A DNA stretch of 64,000 bases from Methylococcaceae bacterium UBA975 (lineage in GTDB: Bacteria > Pseudomonadota > Gammaproteobacteria > Methylococcales > Cycloclasticaceae). The stretch spans positions 92,017 to 156,016 of the forward strand of contig DBBV01000010.1 in the NCBI GenBank assembly GCA_002292375.1, written 5' to 3'. This document shows positions 27,501 through 35,154 of the stretch, in pieces. How positions within the stretch are numbered: the first letter of the stretch is position 1; each line of letters opens with the position of its first letter. A program made the translations under genes and the position numbers. Below the pieces are notes generated by a model. It worked only from the letters and a program-made list of their open reading frames with translations. It made no database searches and was not told the origin of the DNA.

Positions 27501-27681
27501 CTCTCATACTATAACGGGTGTTGAATCGGGTGGTCATTTGCAAATACAGGTGAAGGATGCATCGAACGATATCGTGCAAACGATTGATCTTGACAATGTA
27601 AGTGTTGCTGATTCTACGGTAGCTATGGGTGTTGTTAATAATTGGCTGAGTATAGGCATTATAGACGACGGTTTAAGCTAG
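21535..27681 (+). CDS. LapA-type giant adhesin with retention module, VCBS/Ig-like repeats and RTX C terminus
   Basis: A 2048-residue surface protein expected to be exported by a type I secretion system. Residues 1-75 resemble the LapA retention module (IKTVLGTVLAIDG, LLTGDRVFSDELI, FADGSTMDLGSNS), which holds the protein in the outer-membrane TolC-like pore. PAAG at 107-110 is a likely cleavage site for a LapG protease, at the same distance from the N terminus as TAAG in Pseudomonas LapA. About ten VCBS/cadherin-like repeats ending in TITITGTNDAP or similar fill 160-1350. RTX nonapeptides (GGAGNDILSGGAGNDSM) are near 1905-1950, followed by a type I secretion signal. No lapD, lapG or exporter genes are in the window. 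Base composition changes near position 24330. Confidence 0.9.
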   Translation: MAGEIGIIKTVLGTVLAIDGAGSSRKLLTGDRVFSDELIKTAAFAVVEIEFADGSTMDLGSNSLTSLGEMAALASNKSNEQDPINGVETLQQAIAEGADPTAIAEAPAAGIQSSEDEGHTLVSIDYLAPEMTPDSGFETKGIERERSEFDDEHEDDELETDVNDLPTISVSDATGEAGTNVVNESGLAAGSAAAADTELTTGTITLSDTDGLDDIQGVQFETVVNVDGTSTTQTINFTDEQLEAIGEVGAAVLSFTTANGTVTLTGYTDGVISYEFELTSPTTDVDGVDETNSFTVAVTDDGITYSDPATVTITIVDDVPVAVDDENSVTEDAVNNTATGNVVTTAPGADTVGADVNATPVTAANVTLTYGTLVLNTDGSYIYTLDNSNATVNALDDASLPLEDSYEYTLTDGDGSSTTATLTITITGVNDAPVVAGVTTTASEDDAAYSIDLLANSSDVDSTDDLSVENVLLTGGDASGITVNADGTLSIDPNSYDALANGESSLITYSYDVVETDANGVELSRTSTTATITITGVNDAPIIDSAAQSGAIVETADTNPDLDPTDATGQITFDDVDLSDVPTASILAGASQTGGTATLSLAQEAALLDNLSLSVVTDNVDGSGSVDWTYAAPNAEIDFLAAGETVELTFTVQIDDGKGGTDTQDVVITITGTNDAPILSVDTAGAVTEDASTPNLTDSGTLSFTDVDTTDTHTVSSSYNEDAVWIGGTLSAAQIAALTDGFSADADSWDYTALNADAQFLADGETVTFSYQVTVTDDSGVALSNSDTETVTITITGTNDAPTVSATAAAGFTEAADASAQALNDSGTVSFDDIDTTDVVDITYALTGDATWSDGTIDPVLAAALEAGFATGVIDAAAPGTTPWTYNVASADLDFLDTDETITLTYTVTATDSQGATANDTVTIMIVGTNDAPTLVVTSGATGTVYEAGLVDGSGVGVTSTTVDGTFTVADADGLDDLTHVKIGDTVITIAALEASPTTPIIIDTGHSTLTITDYDPLTGIASFSYELTDNIEDVANSIEQDVFNLSVSDDGGVSYSPADNITITIVDDVPVANNDVATLDEDDASVLGNVLTDLAGADVLGADGAAIGGAVTAIRTGTEAGTGTAGEIAGLSALQGVYGELRILANGSYEYTLTTDQTGLDDGESISETFTYTITDGDGDTDTAELVITITGSNDVPVLEVTTGNFNNDNDLVYEAGLATGSDVGPTVTTVEGTFKISDTDGLDDLETVTINGVVISLTDLANSATANIDIVGTSGTLTVTSYDVATGIATYSYTLTSATTDVAGAETDVFTLSTSDGTTSSADALITIEIIDDQPVVDLLVDGSILLDETIGYGDAPNDDYFGANTAYGQPIGRVTSTMLTLALMSYGADGAGSINYALSLLEDGVDSGLKTTDGDVIGLYDFDGVIVGMAINSTFGPVNIFTIEINALNGELTVTQYASVEHLDTLNADDVVSMAADVITATVTVVDADGDIASDSATFGGEISFQDDAPHIFEVSNIVGSDTGYSFTGFWSKDVGTDKNYSGSDKTYDVNDVDITRMIIDGREAHSVSVTQSTLAENVFVGTFSQTYGTGHLATEVTSSFVLTFDDDGSYSLVFNEGGVADLIITEDEYASSIKSSGPTPTYLIEYTDAETGIVVQAEASVNLVNPDSTLISLDDTPGNPAFTNVSNVPNFDVNVSTDGIGINNNVISSYVDKYGVKTTESLKYDPLDDASQITLNFKGTGTVGFDQGGFEDVLYIRVVGTSGQSYTILLDSRHGDYLIRVNGAPVTNLDGSLIALGADAFTLIDYTGGPITDYAVNASTFTELTQTIPQQIDYVIVTAGYYIDDGGDIQDTDIKMEFGFQVTTETSTPVPTEMDLTATLADADGDTISADFHFVTNVGQTLTGTADDDYLNGTDGNDILIGGAGNDILSGGAGNDSMTGGDGADSFVWNKADLGTDISPAADTVLDFTEADGDSLNLADLLSDSSHTITGVESGGHLQIQVKDASNDIVQTIDLDNVSVADSTVAMGVVNNWLSIGIIDDGLS
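22801..23157 (+). repeat. Exact 33 bp direct repeat within the adhesin gene
   Basis: The 33 bases at 22801-22833 recur without a mismatch at 23125-23157, a period of 324 bp or 108 codons. They encode the end of one VCBS-like repeat (TITITGVNDAP). A second pair of 27 identical bases lies at 23535-23561 and 23910-23936, spaced 375 bp, and encodes TITGTNDA. Identity at the DNA level indicates recent duplication or gene conversion between repeats. Confidence 0.85.
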
Positions 27682-27703
27682 GAAAGCCGGCAAAACCGAG
27701 CCT

Positions 27704-27731
27704 AAAAAAGGTACCCTAGGGTGCCTTTTTT
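27704..27731 (+). terminator. Rho-independent terminator after the adhesin gene
   Basis: An A run and GGTACCC pair with GGGTGCC and a T run across a very short loop, giving a stem of about 12 bp with one G-U pair. It starts 23 bp after the adhesin stop and works in either direction. Confidence 0.88.
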
Positions 27732-27803
27732 AGTGCGTGATGTAAGTAGCTATTAAATTAACGGGCGTTTTCAATGATCAGGCTTTTTATTAAAAAGTTA
27801 ACA

Positions 27804-27831
27804 CTGACGCGCGATTTGTGTGACGTATAAT
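27804..27831 (+). promoter_or_regulatory. Putative sigma-70 promoter for gmk-rpoZ
   Basis: CTGACG (27804-27809) and a consensus TATAAT (27826-27831) are 16 bp apart. The site lies 128 bp before the likely gmk start and after the adhesin terminator, so gmk should have independent transcription. Confidence 0.5.
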
Positions 27832-27959
27832 TAAAGTTATTAATTTTTTAATAAACTGTTTTTGCATTACAGCTAAAACGGCAACTTGAAATAGGTGTTT
27901 TTGTTTTATTGCTACGTTATGCTAAGACAAAAATAGATCATATAAAGGTAAACATAATC

Positions 27960-28577
27960 GTGAAAGCAACAGGACAGTTATTTATTGTGTCGGCCCCTTC
28001 GGGTGCAGGAAAAACGAGTTTAGTAAAGGCGCTGGTCGCAGCGTTAGGTGATATTGAAGTGTCTGTTTCGCACACCACACGGGCGCAACGTGCGGATGAA
28101 AGGCCCGGTGTCGATTATCATTTTAGTGATGTGGCTGCGTTTCAAAAAATTGTTGAACAGGCGGGTTTCTTGGAGCACGCTACAGTGTTTGGTAACTATT
28201 ACGGTACTTCAAAATCATTAGTTAGCGAAACCTTGCAGCGTGGCGTTGACGTTATTTTAGAAATCGATTGGCAAGGTGCGCAACAAGTTCGTAAGACCTT
28301 AGCCGGTAGCTGTTCTGTGTTTATCTTACCCCCTTCAAAAGCGGTATTGGAAGACCGTTTAAGGGGTAGAGGGCAAGACAGCGACGACATTATCGAAAAG
28401 CGTATGCGAGTGGCCGTTGACGAAATGTCGCATTTTGATGAATACGATTACTTGGTGGTTAATGACGACTTTGAATTGGCATTGCAGGATTTACGTTCGA
28501 TTGTTCAAAGCCATCGCTTAAACGTAAATCGCAGCCAGGTGTTGCACGCGGACTTAATCGAGCAACTACTTAAATAA
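27960..28577 (+). CDS. gmk: Guanylate kinase
   Basis: Gmk phosphorylates GMP/dGMP to GDP/dGDP. The P-loop SAPSGAGKTSL near the N terminus, the GMP-binding SHTTRAQRADERPGVDYHF, and VILEIDWQGAQQVR identify it. An upstream in-frame TTG at 27909 would give 222 residues, but the GTG at 27960 yields 205 residues, the usual length, and starts just before the first beta strand; AAGG lies 11 nt before it. It precedes rpoZ by 58 bp, the standard gmk-rpoZ-spoT order. Confidence 0.95.
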   Translation: MKATGQLFIVSAPSGAGKTSLVKALVAALGDIEVSVSHTTRAQRADERPGVDYHFSDVAAFQKIVEQAGFLEHATVFGNYYGTSKSLVSETLQRGVDVILEIDWQGAQQVRKTLAGSCSVFILPPSKAVLEDRLRGRGQDSDDIIEKRMRVAVDEMSHFDEYDYLVVNDDFELALQDLRSIVQSHRLNVNRSQVLHADLIEQLLK

Positions 28578-28635
28578 GTTAGATAAATAGGGTACAATGC
28601 CAAGTTGATTAGACTAATTTTAATAAGGGGTTCAA

Positions 28636-28905
28636 ATGGCGCGTGTAACAGTATCGGATTGTCTTGAAAAAGTAGATAACCGCTTTGAATTGGTTTTGTT
28701 GGCGTCTAGACGTGCACGCCAAATTATGGAAGGCGCTGAAACAACTCTGGAAGTGGAAAATGATAAAGCAACTGTTGTGGCCTTAAGGGAAATTGCGGCG
28801 GGTCATATCACTACAGACGTACTGGACGCTGTAGATAATCCACCGATTGAGGATTTATTTGTGGACAGTGCAGCGGATGTCGAACAAACGGATGATGAAG
28901 ACTAA
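28636..28905 (+). CDS. rpoZ: RNA polymerase omega subunit
   Basis: Omega assists folding and assembly of the RNA polymerase beta-prime subunit and takes part in the ppGpp response. The 89-residue product begins [30 protein letters not shown], close to the family consensus, with an acidic C-terminal tail. TAAGGGG upstream of the ATG is a good ribosome site. It lies between gmk and spoT, but a terminator separates it from spoT. Confidence 0.97.
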   Translation: MARVTVSDCLEKVDNRFELVLLASRRARQIMEGAETTLEVENDKATVVALREIAAGHITTDVLDAVDNPPIEDLFVDSAADVEQTDDED

Positions 28906-28970
28906 GCCCTGTGCTTAGCCTTAATTGTCAAAAGCCTCTATTCGCCTAGCTGGTTTTGGTGATAGACTCA

Positions 28971-29001
28971 AATGCCTATGATGACATCATGGGCATTTTT
29001 T
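28971..29001 (+). terminator. Rho-independent terminator after rpoZ
   Basis: A stem of AATGCC-T-ATGAT paired with ATCAT-G-GGCATT around a 3-nt loop is followed by a run of T. It lies 65 bp after rpoZ and only 24 bp before spoT, so spoT may depend on readthrough or on a promoter inside this short gap. Confidence 0.8.
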
Positions 29002-29024
29002 ATGCCTGCTAATTAATTGTATTG

Positions 29025-31190
29025 ATGAACATAAGCGAAACAAAGCAAGAGGGATTGCCTCAAGATAAGTTATTTACTGAGCTGATATCGGCTGTTTCAG
29101 CCTATTTGCCAAAGCAGCAGTTAAGTCAAGTACAGCAAGCCTACCAATTAGCCAGTGAGGCGCACGCAGGGCAGTATCGTTTAAGTGGCGAGGATTATAT
29201 TTGTCACCCCGTGTCGGTTGCGCTAATTCTCAGTGAGATGAAAATGGACGCTGACTGCATCATGGCCGCTATTATGCACGATGTATTAGAAGATACAGAG
29301 GTAACTTTTGACGACATGTCGGCGGGTTTTAATGAAGAAGTAGCAAGTCTTGTTGATGCGGTCAGCAAGCTAACTAAAATTAACTTTAAATCACGCGAAC
29401 AAGCACAAGCGGAAAACATGCGAAAAATGTTTTTTGCGATGGCAAAAGACTTGCGCGTGATCATTATTAAGCTAGCTGATCGTTTGCATAATATGCGGAC
29501 AATTGGCGTGATGAAGCCTGACAGCAAACGACGTATTGCAAAAGAAACGCTGGATATTTATGCGCCGATTGCGCATCGTTTGGGGATGCACGAATTTTGT
29601 CTTGAATTAGAAGACCTGAGTTTTGAAGCGATGTTCCCTAACCGACGCGGGGTTATTTTAAAGGGGGTGAAAAAAGCGCGTGGTAACCGGAAAGAAGTGA
29701 TCGAAAAAATCAAAGCGTCATTGAAAGACCGTTTTGAGGACACCTCATTTCCAGCGCAAATAGCTGGTCGTGAAAAGAATTTGTACAGTATTTATCGTAA
29801 GATGAAGCGCCAGAAAATTTCATTTAACGAAGTATTTGACGTATACGCGTTCCGAGTAATTGTGGACAACATTCCCCAGTGTTATCAAGCGTTAGGTATC
29901 GTACACAATCTGTTTAAACCGGTGCCAGGTAAGTTTAAAGACTATATTGCGCTACCAAAAAGTAACGGATATCAATCACTGCATACGGTTTTAGTCGGCC
30001 CGTTTGGAGTGCCAATTGAGTTGCAAATTAGAACGCTTGAAATGGATCAGTTGGCGGTGTCTGGTATCGCCGCGCACTGGCTATATAAAACCGAAGGCAT
30101 TTCGAATGAAACCCAAGCTAGGGCGCATGAGTGGCTACGGACCCTTCTGGAATCACATAAAGGGTCTGACGATTCATTTGAGTTTATTGATAATTTAAAG
30201 GTTGATTTGTTTCCACAAGAAATTTTTGTGTTTTCACCGAAAGGAAAAATCGTCAAGTTACCCAAGGGTGCAACAGCGGTAGACTTTGCGTTTGCGGTTC
30301 ATACGGACATCGGTATGACCTGTGCAGGGGTTAAAATAAACCGACAGATGGAGCCTTTGCACACGGTGTTAAGGAATGGGCAAACGATTGATATTATGAC
30401 CAGTGACTTTGCCGTTTGTAACCCAAATTGGTTGAACTTTGTGGTGACTAATAAGGCCAGAAATGCCATTAGAAACCATTTAAAAGAGTTTAAGGAACGC
30501 GATGCGATAGCCCTAGGCGGTCAGTTATTAAATGCTGAGCTTAAAGAGGCGGGGGTTAGCTTTAATGAAATAAATCAAGAACGGTTAAAAGAGTTTTTAG
30601 TTGAGCAACAATTAAGCTCGGTAGAAGCCTTATTAATGGATCTGGGCTTTGGTAACCGTTTACCCTTATTGGTCGCGCAACAGCTGATTTCTCCTAAAGA
30701 CTCGACCCAAGCCAGTGTGGATATCAGTAAAGGCAAACAATCATCCGCGACATTAAATATTCATGGTGCGGGGGGCATGTTGATTAATTTAGCCGTGTGC
30801 TGCCGACCCATTTCTGGCGATAAAGTAATCGGGTTTTTTAGCCCGGGTCGTGGCGTGATGGTGCACCGTATTCATTGTAGAAATACGCGTGAATACAAGC
30901 GCAAACATAAAAACTGGCTAAATGTGCGATGGACCGATGATGTTGAAGGCGAGTTCTTTACCGATATCCGCATGGAGTTAAAGAACGAAAAGGGTGTGTT
31001 AGCTCAAATAGCATCGTTGTTTTCGTCGTATGGTTGTAATATTGAGAACATTAGTATGTCGACCAGTTCTAATGAATCGTCATGCGATATTTTCACAATT
31101 ACGGTCCGTGATAGAAAACACTTGGCGCGGGTTATGCGTCGCTTGCATAATCTACCAGCGGTAATAAAAATCTCTCGGGTTAGAAATTAA
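29025..31190 (+). CDS. spoT: Bifunctional (p)ppGpp synthetase/hydrolase SpoT
   Basis: SpoT makes and mainly degrades the alarmone (p)ppGpp. The protein has the HD hydrolase domain (HDVLEDTEV around 86-94), a synthetase domain with GKFKDYIALPKSNGYQSLHT, where the KFKD in place of the RelA-type EXDD points to a bifunctional enzyme, a TGS domain (FVFSPKGKIVKLPKGATAVDFAF), a zinc-finger-like helical part with VCCRP, and a C-terminal ACT domain. All hydrolase residues seem intact. The ATG at 29025 is preferred to the TTG one codon earlier. Confidence 0.95.
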   Translation: MNISETKQEGLPQDKLFTELISAVSAYLPKQQLSQVQQAYQLASEAHAGQYRLSGEDYICHPVSVALILSEMKMDADCIMAAIMHDVLEDTEVTFDDMSAGFNEEVASLVDAVSKLTKINFKSREQAQAENMRKMFFAMAKDLRVIIIKLADRLHNMRTIGVMKPDSKRRIAKETLDIYAPIAHRLGMHEFCLELEDLSFEAMFPNRRGVILKGVKKARGNRKEVIEKIKASLKDRFEDTSFPAQIAGREKNLYSIYRKMKRQKISFNEVFDVYAFRVIVDNIPQCYQALGIVHNLFKPVPGKFKDYIALPKSNGYQSLHTVLVGPFGVPIELQIRTLEMDQLAVSGIAAHWLYKTEGISNETQARAHEWLRTLLESHKGSDDSFEFIDNLKVDLFPQEIFVFSPKGKIVKLPKGATAVDFAFAVHTDIGMTCAGVKINRQMEPLHTVLRNGQTIDIMTSDFAVCNPNWLNFVVTNKARNAIRNHLKEFKERDAIALGGQLLNAELKEAGVSFNEINQERLKEFLVEQQLSSVEALLMDLGFGNRLPLLVAQQLISPKDSTQASVDISKGKQSSATLNIHGAGGMLINLAVCCRPISGDKVIGFFSPGRGVMVHRIHCRNTREYKRKHKNWLNVRWTDDVEGEFFTDIRMELKNEKGVLAQIASLFSSYGCNIENISMSTSSNESSCDIFTITVRDRKHLARVMRRLHNLPAVIKISRVRN

Positions 31191-31202
31191 GGATACCTTA
31201 GC

Positions 31203-31592
31203 ATGCAAAAAACTGTGATTCATTCAGATCAAGCACCAGCGGCCATAGGCACTTATTCACAGGCGATTAAAGTGGATGAAACTGTCTATCTGTCCGGGCA
31301 AATACCATTAGTAGCCGACACAATGCAATTGGTTGGAGACGATATTCGTGATCAAGTTCGACAGGTTTTCGATAACTTAAACGCTGTGGCAACGGCTGCA
31401 GGTGGTGATTTATCGGATATTGTCAAACTGACTATTTACCTTACTGATATGGCTGACTTTCCCGTGGTGAATGAACTGATGGCGACTTATTTTAGCCAAC
31501 CGTATCCCGCTAGAGCCGCGATAGGGGTGGCAGCGTTGCCAAAAAATAGTGCCGTTGAAATGGACGCGATTATGGTTGTTAGTCGCGACTAG
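31203..31592 (+). CDS. ridA: RidA family reactive-intermediate deaminase
   Basis: RidA hydrolyses reactive enamine/imine intermediates made by PLP enzymes such as threonine dehydratase. The 129-residue protein shows [19 protein letters not shown] at the start, LSGQIPL, a [18 protein letters not shown] strand and the [20 protein letters not shown] segment with the conserved arginine that grips the substrate carboxylate. It lies 12 bp after spoT and 26 bp before recG, in the usual spoT-ridA-recG order. Confidence 0.95.
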   Translation: MQKTVIHSDQAPAAIGTYSQAIKVDETVYLSGQIPLVADTMQLVGDDIRDQVRQVFDNLNAVATAAGGDLSDIVKLTIYLTDMADFPVVNELMATYFSQPYPARAAIGVAALPKNSAVEMDAIMVVSRD

Positions 31593-31618
31593 TTTTTTTG
31601 CTAGGACGCGTGACGGTC

Positions 31619-33706
31619 ATGCAAAAAGAAACCTACCTTGACGATTTAGCGGTTACCGAACTTAAAGGGGTTGGCGAAAAGGTAGCGGAAAAGCTTCAGC
31701 GCCTTGGGATAGAATCGGTTGCCGATGTTTTGTTTCATTTGCCGTTTCGCTACGAAGATAGAAGCAAGGTGGTTGCAATTGGTGCGTTACAGTCAGGTAC
31801 CTCTAGCTTGTTTGAAGGCCAGGTTGAACTAGCCGAGGTCGTCTTTCGCGGGCGACGTTCCATGTTAGTCCGTTTGGGCGATGGTACGGGCTTTATCACC
31901 CTGCGTTTCTTTCATTTTTCGATGAGTCAAAAGCAAGCCTTACAGCGGGGCCAATGGCTGCGATGTTTTGGCGATATTAGAAGCTATGGCCAGACCATTA
32001 AAACTGAAGTTGTACACCCAGAATACGAGTTAATTACTGAAGATCAGCGTGGGCAGGTAGACGGCGGCGTATTGGCTGTTTATCCGGTGACCGATGGGCT
32101 TAATCAAGCCACATTTAGGAAACTTAGCAGACTGGCTTTCGCCATGTTAGAGCAAGGCTTTTTAGTACGGGATTGTTTGCCTAAACAGCTATTACAGGAG
32201 CATGCGTGGCCCGAGCTTGTGGTGTGCTTGCAGCAGTTACACTGCCCTACGAGTGTGCCCAGTGGGGAGTTGAGCCAGATACCAGCGTTTAAACGGCTGA
32301 TTTACGAAGAACTGTTGGCTAATCACCTGAGCTTAAGCCGCTTAAAACAAGGCGTTGACCATTTTTCTTCTCCCCAATTTAAAATAAATGACAAGGTTCA
32401 GCGGCAGTTTTTAGAGGTGGTCGGCTTTTCTTTGACCGGGGCGCAACAACGCGTGGTGAATGAGATTTCGACAGACTTGCTGTCTGCTCACCCGATGCAG
32501 CGTTTATTACAGGGGGATGTTGGTTCTGGGAAAACGGTTGTTGCGGCTTGCGCCGCGTTGATGGCGATTGGGGCGGGTTACCAAGTGGCGTTGATGGCGC
32601 CCACTGAATTATTGGCAGAGCAGCACGTTAAAAACTTTGATGCGTGGTTCAGTCAGTTAGGAATTGAGGTAGCGTGTTTGTTCGGTCGACATAAAGGTAA
32701 AACCTATCAAGCGATAACCGAAGGAATACGAGAAGGGCGGTCTAAGTTTATTATTGGTACACATGCCTTGGTACAAGAGAAAGTAGATTTTAATAAGTTA
32801 GGTTTGGTGATTATTGATGAGCAACATCGGTTTGGTGTGCATCAACGGCTGGCATTGCGGGATAAAGGTGTGGTCGGCGACCTGTATCCGCATCAGTTAG
32901 TGATGACGGCGACGCCGATTCCACGAACGCTCGCCTTGTTGGGCTATGCTGATTTGGATTTATCGGTGATTGATGAGTTACCCCCAGGGCGAACGCCGGT
33001 GACCACGACGGTCTTATCTATTAGTAAACGAGGGTTGGTTATCGATCGTATTAAGCAAGGGGTTGAAGACGGCCGTCAGGTGTATTGGGTGTGTACTTTG
33101 GTGGAAGAATCTGAGGTGCTGCAATGCCAGGCGGCAGAAGTGGCGGCGCAGTTATTGACTGCTCAACTGCCAGATCTAAACATTGGTTTGGTACACGGGC
33201 GGATGAAATTTGATGAAAAACAGACAGTCATGGGTCAGTTTAAACGGCAGCAATTGGATATATTGGTGGCTACCACGGTGATAGAAGTAGGTGTTGATGT
33301 GCCTAATGCCAGCTTAATGGTCATCGAAAATGCCGAAAGGTTAGGCTTAGCCCAGTTACACCAATTACGCGGTCGTGTGGGCCGTGGTCAACGTGATAGC
33401 CATTGCGTGCTGATGTATCAAGCGCCGTTGTCTGATAATGCAAATGAGCGTTTGACGGTGATGCGTGAAACCAATAATGGATTTAAAATCGCTGAAAAAG
33501 ACATGCAGCTTCGTGGCCCGGGTGAATTATTAGGTAAACGGCAAGCGGGCTTTATGCGTTTTAAGATAGCGGATATGCTGCGTGATGCTGAGTTGATTGA
33601 GCAGATCGCTGATGAGGCCGAGCGTGTGTTAGTAAATAATCCCAAGGTAGTAGAGCCATTAATTCACCGTTGGTTGGGTAATTCAGTAGAATATGCACAC
33701 GTTTGA
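31619..33706 (+). CDS. recG: ATP-dependent DNA helicase RecG
   Basis: RecG remodels stalled replication forks and Holliday junctions. It has the N-terminal wedge domain with an OB fold, a P-loop in QGDVGSGKTVVA, the DEAH-box variant IIDEQHRFG, the TATPIPRT motif, and the helicase C domain with GRVGRGQRDSHC and the RecG-specific C-terminal RGPGELLGKRQAGF. Length is 695 residues from the ATG at 31619; an in-frame TTG at 31598 would add seven residues. AGGA at 31603 is 12 nt before the ATG. Confidence 0.96.
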   Translation: MQKETYLDDLAVTELKGVGEKVAEKLQRLGIESVADVLFHLPFRYEDRSKVVAIGALQSGTSSLFEGQVELAEVVFRGRRSMLVRLGDGTGFITLRFFHFSMSQKQALQRGQWLRCFGDIRSYGQTIKTEVVHPEYELITEDQRGQVDGGVLAVYPVTDGLNQATFRKLSRLAFAMLEQGFLVRDCLPKQLLQEHAWPELVVCLQQLHCPTSVPSGELSQIPAFKRLIYEELLANHLSLSRLKQGVDHFSSPQFKINDKVQRQFLEVVGFSLTGAQQRVVNEISTDLLSAHPMQRLLQGDVGSGKTVVAACAALMAIGAGYQVALMAPTELLAEQHVKNFDAWFSQLGIEVACLFGRHKGKTYQAITEGIREGRSKFIIGTHALVQEKVDFNKLGLVIIDEQHRFGVHQRLALRDKGVVGDLYPHQLVMTATPIPRTLALLGYADLDLSVIDELPPGRTPVTTTVLSISKRGLVIDRIKQGVEDGRQVYWVCTLVEESEVLQCQAAEVAAQLLTAQLPDLNIGLVHGRMKFDEKQTVMGQFKRQQLDILVATTVIEVGVDVPNASLMVIENAERLGLAQLHQLRGRVGRGQRDSHCVLMYQAPLSDNANERLTVMRETNNGFKIAEKDMQLRGPGELLGKRQAGFMRFKIADMLRDAELIEQIADEAERVLVNNPKVVEPLIHRWLGNSVEYAHV

Positions 33707-33721
33707 TTAAGTGTTGATGCG

Positions 33722-34276
33722 TTGAGCCATATTAATAATTTTTTTTTAAAAGACCCGGTTTGGCGTGATGCCAATCGATGTCTGTTCGGCGGCGTACCGC
33801 CAGGTTTAGCCAGTTGGCTGTTGGAACCTAACTCGTTAACCCAACGGTTAAAAAACAGTTTTTCGGCGCCGTTTAGCGTTAGGCTGGCGGGGCAAGGTTT
33901 GGCTAAACCTTTTTTAGCGGACGCGCGCCAACTAAAACAGCGGCAACAGTGCCATGCTCTGATCCGTGAGGTGCGGCTTGAAGTAGGTGATAAGCCCTTC
34001 GTTTTTGCGCGCAGTACCCTGAGTCAAAAAACTGCGCACGCGCTAAATGAGTTGACACACTTGGGCAATAAGCCCTTAGGTGAGGTTATTTTTGCCTACC
34101 CCGACTTACAACGACTAAGTTTGGATATTGCAAAAATTAACGTTAATCAGCTAAAAAAAGAGGTTCGTGAAAGCATAGGAGAGCAGAATTTTATTTGGGG
34201 TCGACGTAATACGTATCAAATTAATCAACATATTTTTATCGTTAGTGAGTTTTTTTTGCCAGCAATGTATCAATAA
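33722..34276 (+). CDS. ubiC: Chorismate lyase
   Basis: UbiC splits chorismate into 4-hydroxybenzoate and pyruvate, the first committed step of ubiquinone synthesis. The 184-residue protein has the family pattern: [10 protein letters not shown], an [20 protein letters not shown] strand set with the substrate-binding arginines, and [11 protein letters not shown] with the active-site glutamate. It starts at a TTG; no better start is visible and the length is close to normal. Its stop overlaps the ATG of ubiA by one base, so both are made together. Confidence 0.88.
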   Translation: MSHINNFFLKDPVWRDANRCLFGGVPPGLASWLLEPNSLTQRLKNSFSAPFSVRLAGQGLAKPFLADARQLKQRQQCHALIREVRLEVGDKPFVFARSTLSQKTAHALNELTHLGNKPLGEVIFAYPDLQRLSLDIAKINVNQLKKEVRESIGEQNFIWGRRNTYQINQHIFIVSEFFLPAMYQ

Positions 34277-35148
34277 TGACTATTCAATTAAAGACACAAA
34301 ACTTAACCGCCTATTACGAGTTAACGCGGCTAAATAAGCCGATCGGTATTTTATTATTACTTTGGCCGATGTACTGGGCGTTATGGATTGCCAGTAACGG
34401 GACCCCTGATTTGTTGGTTTTTTGTGTGTTTACTCTAGGCGTGATTTTGATGCGCTCGGCAGGCTGTGTGATTAATGATTATGCAGATAGGCGGTTAGAC
34501 CCACACGTTAGCAGAACCCAACAGCGGCCGATTGTAACAGGGCGGGTAACAGCGGCAGAGGCGTTACAACTATTTGCAGTATTGGTGCTGGCGTCTTTTT
34601 TATTGGTGTTGTTGATGAATAAGCTGACCATCTGGCTATCCTTTGGCGGTGTGTTTTTAGCGGCGTTGTACCCTTTTATGAAACGCTATACCCACCTGCC
34701 ACAGGTTTTTTTAGGGTTGGCCTTTGGTTGGGCTATCCCCATGGTGTACGCTGCACAAACCAATAGCGTGCCGCCAATCGCTTGGTTATTGTTTGTAGCA
34801 ACAGTGATTTGGGCGGTGGTGTACGACACGATGTATGCGATGGTTGATCGCGAAGATGACTTGAAAATTGGCATAAAATCAACCGCTATTTTGTTCGGTG
34901 ATTTGGATAAGGTGTTGATAGGTTTTTTTCAACTGTTGTTCTTTGTAGCCTTAATATTAGTGGGGCAAAAAGCGGGTTTAGGCGTGTATTACTTTGCGGG
35001 TTTATGGGCTGCTGGCGGGTTTGCCCTATACCACCAATGGCTGATCAAGGATCGAGAGCCAGCGAAGTGTTTGTCGGCTTTTTTAAATAATAATTGGTTG
35101 GGTTTTGTGGTGTTTATGGCGATTGTTATGGATTATCTTGTTCGCTAA
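34276..35148 (+). CDS. ubiA: 4-hydroxybenzoate polyprenyltransferase
   Basis: UbiA attaches the polyprenyl tail to 4-hydroxybenzoate in the inner membrane. The 290-residue protein has about eight to nine membrane helices and both aspartate-rich prenyl-diphosphate motifs: [15 protein letters not shown] near 73-87 and [17 protein letters not shown] near 188-204. It follows ubiC directly, as in E. coli. The stop is convergent with comF, 6 bp away, with no obvious terminator between. Confidence 0.96.
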   Translation: MTIQLKTQNLTAYYELTRLNKPIGILLLLWPMYWALWIASNGTPDLLVFCVFTLGVILMRSAGCVINDYADRRLDPHVSRTQQRPIVTGRVTAAEALQLFAVLVLASFLLVLLMNKLTIWLSFGGVFLAALYPFMKRYTHLPQVFLGLAFGWAIPMVYAAQTNSVPPIAWLLFVATVIWAVVYDTMYAMVDREDDLKIGIKSTAILFGDLDKVLIGFFQLLFFVALILVGQKAGLGVYYFAGLWAAGGFALYHQWLIKDREPAKCLSAFLNNNWLGFVVFMAIVMDYLVR

Positions 35149-35154
35149 GGCTTA

